In this document: positions 34,003-41,428 of the stretch, one piece after another | How positions within the stretch are numbered: position 1 is the stretch's first letter | Layout: every line of letters starts with the position of its first letter | Assembly (NCBI RefSeq): GCF_024701975.1 | Contig: NZ_JANLNM010000006.1 | Span: 248,001-312,000 of the forward strand | DNA from: Variovorax sp. ZS18.2.2 | GTDB taxonomy: Bacteria > Pseudomonadota > Gammaproteobacteria > Burkholderiales > Burkholderiaceae_C | Reading direction: 5' to 3' | Length of the DNA stretch: 64,000 bases | Translations under genes and position numbers: made by a program | The notes under the pieces: generated by a model | The model's input: the letters and a program-made list of their open reading frames with translations, nothing else | What the model was told of the DNA's origin: nothing | Database searches by the model: none

Positions 34003-35263
34003 ATCTCTTGTGGAGCGCCGCGCGCGCCTGCTCGGCCCGGCCTATCGCCTGTTCTACGAAGCGCCGCTGCACCCGGTGCGCGGCCAGGGCGTGTGGCTCG
34101 ACGATGCCGACGGCAAGCGCTACCTCGACGCGTACAACAACGTCGCGTCGGTGGGGCATTGCCATCCGCATGTGGTGGAGGCGATTGCCAGGCAGGCCGG
34201 GGTGCTCAACACCCACACCCGTTACCTGCACCAAGGCGTGCTCGACTATGCCGAGCGTTTGCTGGCCACCATGCCACCCGCGCTGGGCCATGCGATGTTC
34301 ACCTGCACCGGCAGCGAGGCCAACGATCTGGCGATGCGCATTGCCAAGGCGCACACGAAGGCCGAAGGATTGATCGTCACGCGCTTTGCGTACCACGGCG
34401 TGACCGAGTCGATCGCGCAGGCCTCGCCCTCGCTCGGGCGCTTCGTGCAGCTGGGCAAGGCGGTGCGCACCGTGCCGCCGCCCGACAGCTATCGCGTATC
34501 GCCCGAGGACCAGGGCAAGGCTTTTGCCGCCGGTGTGCGCGCCGCCATTGCAGACCTGCAGGCCCATGGCATGCAGCCCGCCGCGTTGATGGTCGACACG
34601 GTGTTCTCGAGCGATGGCATCTTCACTGACCCCGCAGGTTTTCTGCACGAGGCGGTGGCGGCCATCCGCGAAGCCGGCGGCATCTTCATTGCCGATGAAG
34701 TGCAGCCCGGCCTCGGGCGCACCGGCGACGCTTTCTGGGGCTTCATGCGTCACGAGGGCCTGGTGCCCGACATCGTGACCATGGGCAAGCCGCTCGGCAA
34801 CGGCCATCCGCTGGCCGGACTCGCGGTGCGCCCCGAGGTGCTGGCCGCATTCGGCCGCGAGTGCCGCTACTTCAACACCTTCGGCGGTAACCCGGTCTCG
34901 ATGGCCGCCGGCATGGCCGTGCTCGACGTGATCGAGCGCGAAAGCCTGATGGCCAATGCGCAGCGCGTCGGCCGCCACCTGCGCGCCGGGCTCGCGAAGC
35001 TCGCCGAGCGCCACACGCTGATCGGCGACGTGCGCGGCGCTGGCCTGTTCATCGGCCTGGAGCTGGTGACGGACCGCCAGGCGCGCACGCCCGCCACCGC
35101 GGAGACCGTGCGCGTCGTCAACGGCCTGCGTGAGCGGCAGGTGTTGTTGAGCGCCACGGGCGAACACGCGAACACGCTCAAGATCCGGCCGCCGCTGGTG
35201 TTTTCCGAAGCCAATGCGGACCTGCTGGTCGAGACGCTGGACAAGGTGCTGTCCGCGCTCTGA
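33995..35263 (+). CDS. Class III PLP enzyme, phospho-lyase-like (AGXT2L group)
   Basis: A 422-residue PLP protein of the class III aminotransferase fold. The cofactor lysine is Lys265 in DIVTMGKPLGNGHPLAG, a motif shared with ethanolamine-phosphate and 5-phosphohydroxylysine phospho-lyases; ADEVQPGLGRTG carries the PLP aspartate and RYFNTFGGNPVSMAAG the cofactor phosphate loop. Such enzymes eliminate phosphate and ammonia from phosphorylated amino alcohols to give an aldehyde. The overlapping upstream kinase would supply the phosphorylated substrate. A true transaminase activity cannot be excluded from sequence alone. Confidence 0.82.
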   Translation: MPESLVERRARLLGPAYRLFYEAPLHPVRGQGVWLDDADGKRYLDAYNNVASVGHCHPHVVEAIARQAGVLNTHTRYLHQGVLDYAERLLATMPPALGHAMFTCTGSEANDLAMRIAKAHTKAEGLIVTRFAYHGVTESIAQASPSLGRFVQLGKAVRTVPPPDSYRVSPEDQGKAFAAGVRAAIADLQAHGMQPAALMVDTVFSSDGIFTDPAGFLHEAVAAIREAGGIFIADEVQPGLGRTGDAFWGFMRHEGLVPDIVTMGKPLGNGHPLAGLAVRPEVLAAFGRECRYFNTFGGNPVSMAAGMAVLDVIERESLMANAQRVGRHLRAGLAKLAERHTLIGDVRGAGLFIGLELVTDRQARTPATAETVRVVNGLRERQVLLSATGEHANTLKIRPPLVFSEANADLLVETLDKVLSAL

Positions 35264-35346
35264 CCGTTCCCCCCGTGCGTGGCCATGGCGGCAAGCGCCG
35301 CCTTGCGCCAGAATCGTTCGCCTCCCACGACCGTCCCCTTGCCACC

Positions 35347-36549
35347 ATGAACATCGTCGACTCCTTCGCCAATGTCGCCCGCTTCGTCGACATCCGGCGC
35401 GACATCCACGCGCATCCCGAACTCGGCTTCGAGGAACACCGCACCTCCGAGAAGGTTGCGAACCTGCTCACCGAATGGGGCATCGAGGTGCATCGCGGCA
35501 TTGCCGGCACCGGCCTTGTCGGCGTGCTGCGCAAGGGCACGGGCAGCCGCACCATCGGCCTGCGCGCCGACATGGATGCGCTGCCGCTCCACGAAGCCAA
35601 CGAGTTCGCCCACAAGTCGACGAACCCCGGCCGCATGCACGCTTGCGGGCACGACGGGCACACGACGATGCTGCTGGCCGCCGCGTGGCATCTGTCGCAG
35701 CAGGGGCCGGATGACTTCGACGGCACCGTGAATTTCATCTTCCAGCCTGCCGAGGAGATGGGCAAGGCCGGCGCCAAGAAGATGATCGATGAGGGCCTCT
35801 TCGAGCGCTTCCCGTGCGATGCGGTCTTCGGGCTGCACAACTTCCCGGTCGGCGACGTGGGTCGCTTCGCGCTCAACGAAGGCGCGCTGATGGCCTCGAG
35901 CAATACGTACAGGATCACCGTGCACGGCCGCGGCACGCACGCCTCGATGCCGCACACGGGCATCGATCCGGTGGCCGCGGTGGTCACGCTCGCGCAGCAG
36001 TTGCAGACCATCGTGGCGCGCACCATTCCCAGCACCGAGCGCGCACTGCTTGCGGTCACGCAACTGCAGGGTTCGGATGCGCCCAATGTGATCCCCGACG
36101 TGGCCACGGTCGGCGGCACGATCCGCACCTTCTCGATCGAGGCCATCGACAAGATCGAGGCGCGGCTGCGCGAAGTGGCGGCCGGCGTGGCGGCGGCGCA
36201 TGGCTGCACGGCCGAGGTGTACTTCAACCGCTCGTCGCCGCCGACGGTGAACCATCCAGCCGAGGCGCGCTTTGCCGCGGGCGTGATGCGCGAGGTGGTG
36301 GGCGACGACATGGTCACCGACGACTTTCCCGCCGTGATGGGCGCCGAGGACTTCGCGCACATGCTGCTCGCGCGGCCCGGTTGCTATGCCTTCCTCGGCA
36401 ATGGCGACGGCGACCACCGGCTCGATGGACACGGGCCCGGCCCTTGCATCATTCACAACACCTCGTTCGACTTCAACGACGAGATCATCCCGATCGGTGC
36501 CAGCTACTTCGTGAATCTGGTGCAGCGCTGGCTGCCGTCGGGCACCTGA
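35347..36549 (+). CDS. M20-family amidohydrolase/peptidase
   Basis: A 400-residue dimetal amidohydrolase of the hippurate hydrolase/N-acyl-amino-acid type. Landmarks are RRDIHAHPELGFEE, LRADMDALPL, the metal-binding MHACGHDGHT (about residues 98-107), QPAEEMGKAGAKKM and the terminal GAEDFAHML. The Cys/His/Glu/His set is complete. It hydrolyses N-acyl amino acids or small peptides, so it may act on material brought in by the ABC importer. The start is 83 bases from the phospho-lyase stop and 16 bases separate its stop from the Bug gene. Confidence 0.92.
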   Translation: MNIVDSFANVARFVDIRRDIHAHPELGFEEHRTSEKVANLLTEWGIEVHRGIAGTGLVGVLRKGTGSRTIGLRADMDALPLHEANEFAHKSTNPGRMHACGHDGHTTMLLAAAWHLSQQGPDDFDGTVNFIFQPAEEMGKAGAKKMIDEGLFERFPCDAVFGLHNFPVGDVGRFALNEGALMASSNTYRITVHGRGTHASMPHTGIDPVAAVVTLAQQLQTIVARTIPSTERALLAVTQLQGSDAPNVIPDVATVGGTIRTFSIEAIDKIEARLREVAAGVAAAHGCTAEVYFNRSSPPTVNHPAEARFAAGVMREVVGDDMVTDDFPAVMGAEDFAHMLLARPGCYAFLGNGDGDHRLDGHGPGPCIIHNTSFDFNDEIIPIGASYFVNLVQRWLPSGT

Positions 36550-36565
36550 GTTCTTCTTCCTGTTG

Positions 36566-37567
36566 ATGATGATGAAAGCGGCCGCAAAGATGACTTCCAC
36601 CCTGCTCACCCGACGTTCGCTGGCCGCGGTTGCCGCCGCCATGGCCCTCTGCAGTGTCGGCCTTGCTGCCCACGCACAGCAGCGCGTGATCCACATCATC
36701 GTGCCCTTCGGCACTGGCGCCGTGCAGGACACGGTGGCGCGCGCCTTCAACAGCGAACTGGGTGCGGCGCTCAACGCCAGCGCCATTGTCGAGAACCGCG
36801 CGGGCGCGGGCGGCACCGTGGGCGCGGCCGTCGTGGCCAAGGCGCCGGCCGATGGCAGCACGCTGGTGCTCGCGGCCGCGAGCCACAACATCGCGGCCTT
36901 CCTGTACAGCAAGCTGTCCTACGACCCGCTGAAGGACTTCGTCGGCGTGGCCAACGTGGGCAACGCGGGCTATGTGCTGGCGGTGGCGAGCGGCATGAAC
37001 GTGTCGAGCACGGCCGACTTCATCAAGGAGGTCAAGGCCAACCCGGGCAAGTACAACTACGCCTCGGCGGGCAACGGCAGTGCCACGCACCTGGCGATGG
37101 CGTCGTTCCTCGCGAAGGCCGGCTTGCAGATGACGCACATCCCGACCAAGTCCACCGGCGAAGCCGTCAACGAAGTGCTCGCGGGCCGGGTGCAGGCCGT
37201 GATCTCGTCGAGTATCGGCGTCATGGGCTTCCAGGACGATGCGCGCATGAAGCTGCTCGCTTCCACCGGCCAGACGCGCAGCCCCTTCCTGCCGAAGCTG
37301 CCGACCGTGGCCGAGAGCGGCCTGCCGGGCTACGCCTTCGATTCGTGGATCGGCCTGCTCGCACCGGCCGGTACGCCCAAGGCGGAGGTCGAGCGGATCA
37401 ACGCTGCGGCCAACAAGGTGCTGGCCGATCCGGCGATCCAGGAACGCTTCAAGCGACTGGGCGTGGAGCCGCGCAGCCAGAGTGCGGAAGAGTTTCAGAA
37501 GCTGCTGCGCGCGGATTGGGATGCGATGGGCGTGGTGGTGAAGGCGTCGGGCGCGAAGATCGACTAA
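36566..37567 (+). CDS. Bug-family periplasmic receptor
   Basis: A 333-residue TctC/Bug-type binding protein. A signal peptide is clear (TRRSLAAVAAAMALCSVGLAAHA, cleavage near residue 30). Family signatures are IHIIVPFGTGAVQDTVARAF, ENRAGAGGTVGAAVVAKA and the GNGSATHLAM segment. Three ATG codons in a row (36566, 36569, 36572) and one at 36590 are possible starts; none has a strong ribosome site, and I use the first. No TctAB partner is encoded. It is the last gene of the catabolic cluster. Confidence 0.88.
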   Translation: MMMKAAAKMTSTLLTRRSLAAVAAAMALCSVGLAAHAQQRVIHIIVPFGTGAVQDTVARAFNSELGAALNASAIVENRAGAGGTVGAAVVAKAPADGSTLVLAAASHNIAAFLYSKLSYDPLKDFVGVANVGNAGYVLAVASGMNVSSTADFIKEVKANPGKYNYASAGNGSATHLAMASFLAKAGLQMTHIPTKSTGEAVNEVLAGRVQAVISSSIGVMGFQDDARMKLLASTGQTRSPFLPKLPTVAESGLPGYAFDSWIGLLAPAGTPKAEVERINAAANKVLADPAIQERFKRLGVEPRSQSAEEFQKLLRADWDAMGVVVKASGAKID

Positions 37568-37576
37568 ATGTGAATT

Positions 37577-37662
37577 ACAAGACTTGTCTTGTTTTCAGCT
37601 GATACAAGCTTGGGCTTGTAATCAGTAAAAATATGCCAAAGCTTGTATGTTGACAAAACAAG
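37577..37662 (+). promoter_or_regulatory. Putative HipB operators upstream of hipBA
   Basis: Two 16-base dyads of the form ACAAG-N6-CTTGT lie at 37577-37592 (ACAAGACTTGTCTTGT, perfect seven-base arms) and 37604-37619 (ACAAGCTTGGGCTTGT), 27 bases apart centre to centre. A reversed dyad CTTGT-N11-ACAAG (37642-37662) surrounds the -35 box. Spaced dyads before a HipB-type gene suggest cooperative autorepression. Confidence 0.65.
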
Positions 37663-37689
37663 CCAGGGCCGATATCTTGCTTGCAAGAT
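37650..37689 (+). promoter_or_regulatory. hipBA promoter, nearly leaderless, with start-overlapping dyad
   Basis: A perfect -35 TTGACA (37650-37655) is followed after 17 bases by TATCTT (37673-37678). Transcription would begin near 37684-37686, only two to four bases before the hipB ATG at 37688. A perfect dyad ATCTTGC-TT-GCAAGAT (37674-37689) covers the -10 box and the first two bases of the start codon, so a bound regulator would block initiation. No ribosome binding site is visible. Confidence 0.7.
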
Positions 37690-38209
37690 GGACTATCCCC
37701 TTCGCTTCGTCGACCAGTTGCGGCCCCACCTGAAGGCGCTGCGAAAAAAACGTGGCCTGACACAGGCGCAAGCGGGTGCGCTCGTCGGCGTCAGCCAGGC
37801 CCGGATCGCAGAGATCGAGGCGAATCCCGGTGCTGTCGGTCTCGAGCAGTTGGCGAAGCTTCTGTCGGCGCTGGGGGCGTCCTTCTACTTGCGGGACGAA
37901 GCGCCTTCAAGCGGCCCCGTGTACGCCATGGAGGAGCGCCCGGAATACGCGTTGCCCCAGGACACGGCCGTGAACGTCCCCGCGGGGTGGGCGACCCGGA
38001 AGATGAATGACGGGTCCGTGCTGGCGACGTTGTCTCCGGAAGAGCCGGACGCTGCGGCTGCGCAATCGTCCGAGGACGGGGCAGCCCAGGTTCGATCGAC
38101 CGCGCCGGGTGCATTGCTCCGGCAGCTTCAAGCCCTGAACCCGGGCAAGGACGTCAAGCCGACATCGCGCCGCAGCTTCGTCATCCGGTCAAAGACGGGC
38201 TCCTGGTGA
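37688..38209 (+). CDS. hipB: HipB-like antitoxin, helix-turn-helix
   Basis: A 173-residue DNA-binding antitoxin. A Cro/XRE helix-turn-helix spans about residues 8-65 (KKRGLTQAQAGALVGVSQARIAEIE). Unlike the 88-residue E. coli HipB it has an added region of roughly 100 residues rich in Ala, Glu, Pro and Ser, yet it ends, like E. coli HipB, in a terminal tryptophan (KTGSW). The ATG at 37688 is chosen because the helix-turn-helix follows it and the promoter ends just before it. The stop overlaps the hipA start region (GTGATG). Confidence 0.85.
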   Translation: MDYPLRFVDQLRPHLKALRKKRGLTQAQAGALVGVSQARIAEIEANPGAVGLEQLAKLLSALGASFYLRDEAPSSGPVYAMEERPEYALPQDTAVNVPAGWATRKMNDGSVLATLSPEEPDAAAAQSSEDGAAQVRSTAPGALLRQLQALNPGKDVKPTSRRSFVIRSKTGSW

Positions 38210-39537
38210 TGCAGGCGCTGAATGCGTGGATGAACGGGGAGCTGGTCGGCACCTGGTCTGTCGATCGCGATTCCCACACGTTCAGGTATCACCCCGGATG
38301 GCTGGAATCGCCGCGACAGCGATCGCTGTCGCTGTCGATTCCGATCAACAGCACGCTCGAAGTCCGGGGCGACGTTGTCAGGAACTACTTCGACAACCTG
38401 CTGCCCGACAACATCGGGATCCGGGTGCGCCTGGGCCACCGTTTCAAGCTCAAGGACATCGACACCTTCGACCTGCTCGAAGCCATCGGGCGTGACTGCG
38501 TCGGCGCCGTGCAGCTGTTGCCTGAAGGCGTGGAGCCCGAAGGCTGGAACGCAATGAACTGCGAGCCCCTGGGCGACAAGGAAATCGCCGAGCTGCTGCG
38601 GGCCGTGCCGTCCGACGCCACCCCCGAAAGCATGCGCGACGAAGACCTGTTTCGCATCTCCCTTGCCGGTGCGCAGGAAAAGACCGCCCTGACCCGCTGG
38701 GACGGCGCGTGGTGCCGCCCGCACGGCGCCACGCCCACCACGCACATCATCAAGTTGCCGCTCGGGCTCATCGGCGGCTCCAGGCGCGTGGACGCATCCG
38801 ACTCGGTGCAGAACGAATGGGTTTGCGCGCAGATCGTCGAGGCGCTCGGCCTGGCTGTGGCGCCTACATCCATGGCGACTTTCGAGGGCCAGACGGTCCT
38901 GGTGGTGGAGCGTTTCGATCGCGAGCGGATGGACGGCGGCGCATGGATCGCGCGCCTGCCGCAAGAAGATTTTTGCCAGGCCATGGGGCTGCCGTCGACC
39001 CAAAAGTACGAGCACGACGAAGGCCCCGGCATGCCCAATTGCCTGCAGCTCCTGCAAGGAAGCCGGAGCGCCGACGACCGCACCCGGTTCCTGCTGACCC
39101 AGCTGGCTTTCTTTCTTCTCGCCGCGACAGACGGCCACGCCAAGAACTTCTCGGTCCGCCTGTACCAGGGCGACGTCTACGACATGACGCCGCTCTACGA
39201 CATCATTTCGATGTGGCCCTACTTCGGCAACGGCCCCAACCAGTTCCAGCCGCGCAAGGCGGGCCTGGCCATGGCGGTTCGCTCCAAAAGCAAGCACTAC
39301 CTTTTCCACACCATCCAGACGCGCCATTGGCACCGGCTGGCGATGAAGAACGGCGGCATCGACGTGTGGAATGCCATGCTGGATATGGTGGAGTCGCTTG
39401 ACGAGGCATTGGGCGAAGTCGAGTCGGCGTTGCCCGCGGACTTTCCTCAGCGCACCTGGGAGGCCGTCTCGCAGGGCATGCGCAGCGAGGCGAAAAGATT
39501 TCTCGCGGGAATCGCCGCGATTGGCACCGTGCCCTGA
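38209..39537 (+). CDS. hipA: HipA-family serine/threonine kinase toxin
   Basis: A 442-residue HipA-like kinase. The N-subdomain 1 (residues 1-100) has NYFDNLLPDN; the phosphate loop reads ISLAGAQEKTAL (about residues 150-161) with its autophosphorylatable serine; THIIKLP carries the ATP-binding lysine; catalytic Asp308 is in TDGHAKNFSV and the metal Asp331 in PLYDII, close to E. coli numbering (309, 332). E. coli HipA inactivates glutamyl-tRNA synthetase and causes dormancy; the target here is unknown. ATG 38209 overlaps the hipB stop; GTG 38206 is an in-frame alternative. Codon use is visibly less GC-rich than in flanking genes, suggesting acquisition. Confidence 0.93.
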   Translation: MQALNAWMNGELVGTWSVDRDSHTFRYHPGWLESPRQRSLSLSIPINSTLEVRGDVVRNYFDNLLPDNIGIRVRLGHRFKLKDIDTFDLLEAIGRDCVGAVQLLPEGVEPEGWNAMNCEPLGDKEIAELLRAVPSDATPESMRDEDLFRISLAGAQEKTALTRWDGAWCRPHGATPTTHIIKLPLGLIGGSRRVDASDSVQNEWVCAQIVEALGLAVAPTSMATFEGQTVLVVERFDRERMDGGAWIARLPQEDFCQAMGLPSTQKYEHDEGPGMPNCLQLLQGSRSADDRTRFLLTQLAFFLLAATDGHAKNFSVRLYQGDVYDMTPLYDIISMWPYFGNGPNQFQPRKAGLAMAVRSKSKHYLFHTIQTRHWHRLAMKNGGIDVWNAMLDMVESLDEALGEVESALPADFPQRTWEAVSQGMRSEAKRFLAGIAAIGTVP

Positions 39538-39645
39538 CACTGCGCGCCGCGTTGTAGGACGCCGGTCAATTGACAACGGCCTTGCCGCGGCCATGCTCCT
39601 TTCATGAGTTCCGACGCATCCGCTCGGACTGAAAGGACATCTCTC

Positions 39646-40329
39646 ATGGACTCGACATCACCCCATCCGCCTGCGGGCAAATCGCCCAAGGCCTTGTGGA
39701 TTGCCATCGGCGTGCTCGGGGCCGCCGTGATCGCGCTGGGCGGAACGCTTCTGCATCGGCAAGGGCAGGTTGCCGGTGCCCCGCCGCCGATGGCGGTTGC
39801 GGCCACATCGCCATCAACGCAGGCGCCGGATGACTTCAAGCCTGACGCGCGCCCGGCCTTGCCCTCGGTGCCGCCTGCGGGCAATGCACCGGCCGCGCCT
39901 GTCGAGGCGCCCCGGGTCGCGGCGGCGCAAGCGGCTGCAGGTCCAGGCCCCGTCGCTGCGGAGCCGGCGCAGGCCGCCGCGCCGCCGCCCTGCGCCGTCT
40001 GCGGCCACGTCGAATCGGTCCACCCGGTGCAGCGCGCCCAGCCGACCAGTGGCGTGGGCGCGGTGGCCGGCGGGGTGGTGGGTGGACTGGTGGGCAACCA
40101 GTTCGGCCACGGCAACGGCCGGGTCGCCACGACCGTCCTCGGTGCGGTCGGTGGCGGTTTTGCGGGCAATGCCGTCGAAAAGCACGTGCGCAAGGTGACG
40201 GTCTACCAGGTGGCCGTGCGCATGGACAACGGCTCGCTGCGCACGGTCGAGACGAAGACCGCGCCGCCGATCGGCAAGCCGGTCACGCTCCGAAAAGGCC
40301 TGCTGCGTCCGGCGGACGGCCACAAGTAA
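39646..40329 (+). CDS. Glycine-zipper 2TM domain protein
   Basis: A 227-residue envelope protein. An N-terminal membrane anchor (about residues 15-36) leads into a long Ala/Pro linker (40-120), then CAVCGHVESV, two glycine-zipper helices (GVGAVAGGVVGGLVGNQFG and ATTVLGAVGGGFAGNAVE) and a C-terminal beta segment with YQVAVRMDNGS. Such proteins resemble SlyB/RcsF-neighbouring envelope stress proteins and probably insert or associate with membrane. The ATG at 39646 has AAAGGA at a good distance; the in-frame ATG at 39604 does not. Confidence 0.82.
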   Translation: MDSTSPHPPAGKSPKALWIAIGVLGAAVIALGGTLLHRQGQVAGAPPPMAVAATSPSTQAPDDFKPDARPALPSVPPAGNAPAAPVEAPRVAAAQAAAGPGPVAAEPAQAAAPPPCAVCGHVESVHPVQRAQPTSGVGAVAGGVVGGLVGNQFGHGNGRVATTVLGAVGGGFAGNAVEKHVRKVTVYQVAVRMDNGSLRTVETKTAPPIGKPVTLRKGLLRPADGHK

Positions 40330-40410
40330 AAGCGGCGCCAGCGGCTTGCGAGCCACCCGGCGATATCACACAACCCACGCGGTCCGGAAGAGCGCTTGCC
40401 CACGCGGAGC

Positions 40411-40440
40411 TTGACGATATATCCTTAATATATTTAAAGT
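40411..40440 (+). promoter_or_regulatory. AT-rich promoter/operator of the hydroxyproline cluster
   Basis: TTGACG (40411-40416) is followed by an AT-only dyad ATATAT-CCTTA-ATATAT (40417-40433) and TTTAAAG. This 25-base AT island in a GC-rich gap is the only promoter-like stretch before the deaminase gene and a plausible site for the GntR regulator encoded at 46160. The exact -10 box cannot be fixed. Confidence 0.5.
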
Positions 40441-40477
40441 GCAGACCTTTCCCACCGTCACACCCCAGGAGCAACCC

Positions 40478-41392
40478 GTGAGCAATCCCCGCTGGCAAGG
40501 CATCTTCCCCGCCATCACCACCAAGTTCCACGCCGACGAGAGCATCGATGCCGAGGGCACCGCGCGCCACATCGACTTCCAGATCCGCAACGGCATCCAC
40601 GGCCTCGTCACCTGCGGCTCGCTCGGCGAAGCCAGCACGCTGACGCTCGAAGAAAAGCTGCAGGTCGCGAAGATCGCGCTCGAAGCCGCCGACGGCCGCA
40701 TCCCGGTGCTGGCCAACGTGTCGGAAACCAGCACCCGCGAGGCGCTGCGCTACGTGGACGGCGCCAACAAGCTCGGCGTGGCCGGCTTCATGGTGATGCC
40801 CTCGGTGATCTACGTGGCCGACGCGCGCGAAGCCATGCTCAACGTGCGCACCATCGCCAACGCCGCGCAGAAACCCATCATGGTCTACAACAACCCGGTG
40901 GCCTACCGCGTGGACTTGAAGCCCGAGCACATGGTCGAGCTGGCCGATTGCGAGTGGATCGCGGCCATCAAGGAAAGCACCGACAACATCCGCCGCATCA
41001 CGGACCTGCGCAACACGGTGGGCGACCGCTACCAGCTGTTCCTCGGCGTGGACGACCTCGCCTACGAAGGCCTGGCGCTCGGCTGCGATGGCCTGCTGGC
41101 CGGCGTGGGCTGCGCCTTCCCGCGCGAGACCGTGGCGCTCTACGACCTGATGAAGGCCGGCAAGTTCGCCGAGGCGCTGAAGCTCTACCAGTGGATGACG
41201 CCGATGCTGCACCTGGATGTATCGACCAAGCTGGTGCAGAACTTGAAGCTCATCGACCTCCTGGTCGGCGTGGGCACGGAGCACATGCGCCGCCCGCGCC
41301 TGCCGCTCATCGGCGAGGAGCGCGCCTTCATCGAGCGCGTCGTGAAAAAGGCGCTCTCGACGCGGCCGGTGCAGTACCAATCGGTTGTGTAA
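40478..41392 (+). CDS. DapA-family lyase, probable 1-pyrroline-4-hydroxy-2-carboxylate deaminase
   Basis: A 304-residue class I aldolase-type TIM barrel. The Schiff-base lysine is Lys165 in AAIKEST and the catalytic tyrosine Tyr137 in VYNNP; CGSLGEASTLT replaces the GTTGE loop of true dihydrodipicolinate synthases. Next to a hydroxyproline epimerase and a D-hydroxyproline dehydrogenase it most likely deaminates pyrroline-4-hydroxy-2-carboxylate to 2-oxoglutarate semialdehyde. The GTG at 40478 is used because AGGAG lies seven bases upstream; the frame is open further left to a GTG at 40439 without such a site. Confidence 0.85.
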   Translation: MSNPRWQGIFPAITTKFHADESIDAEGTARHIDFQIRNGIHGLVTCGSLGEASTLTLEEKLQVAKIALEAADGRIPVLANVSETSTREALRYVDGANKLGVAGFMVMPSVIYVADAREAMLNVRTIANAAQKPIMVYNNPVAYRVDLKPEHMVELADCEWIAAIKESTDNIRRITDLRNTVGDRYQLFLGVDDLAYEGLALGCDGLLAGVGCAFPRETVALYDLMKAGKFAEALKLYQWMTPMLHLDVSTKLVQNLKLIDLLVGVGTEHMRRPRLPLIGEERAFIERVVKKALSTRPVQYQSVV

Positions 41393-41428
41393 TAACCGCC
41401 CTTTCATTGTCCCAACCTAGGAAGAAGC

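Noticed and set aside
37577..37600. First ACAAG dyad as terminator of the Bug gene
   Set aside because: The stem is AT-rich and, with a realistic loop, only six pairs long. Its repetition at 37604 and around the promoter fits operators better.
40478..41392. Dihydrodipicolinate synthase (dapA) of lysine biosynthesis
   Set aside because: The Schiff-base lysine is present, but the substrate loop reads CGSLGE and the gene heads a hydroxyproline cluster, so a deaminase role is more likely.
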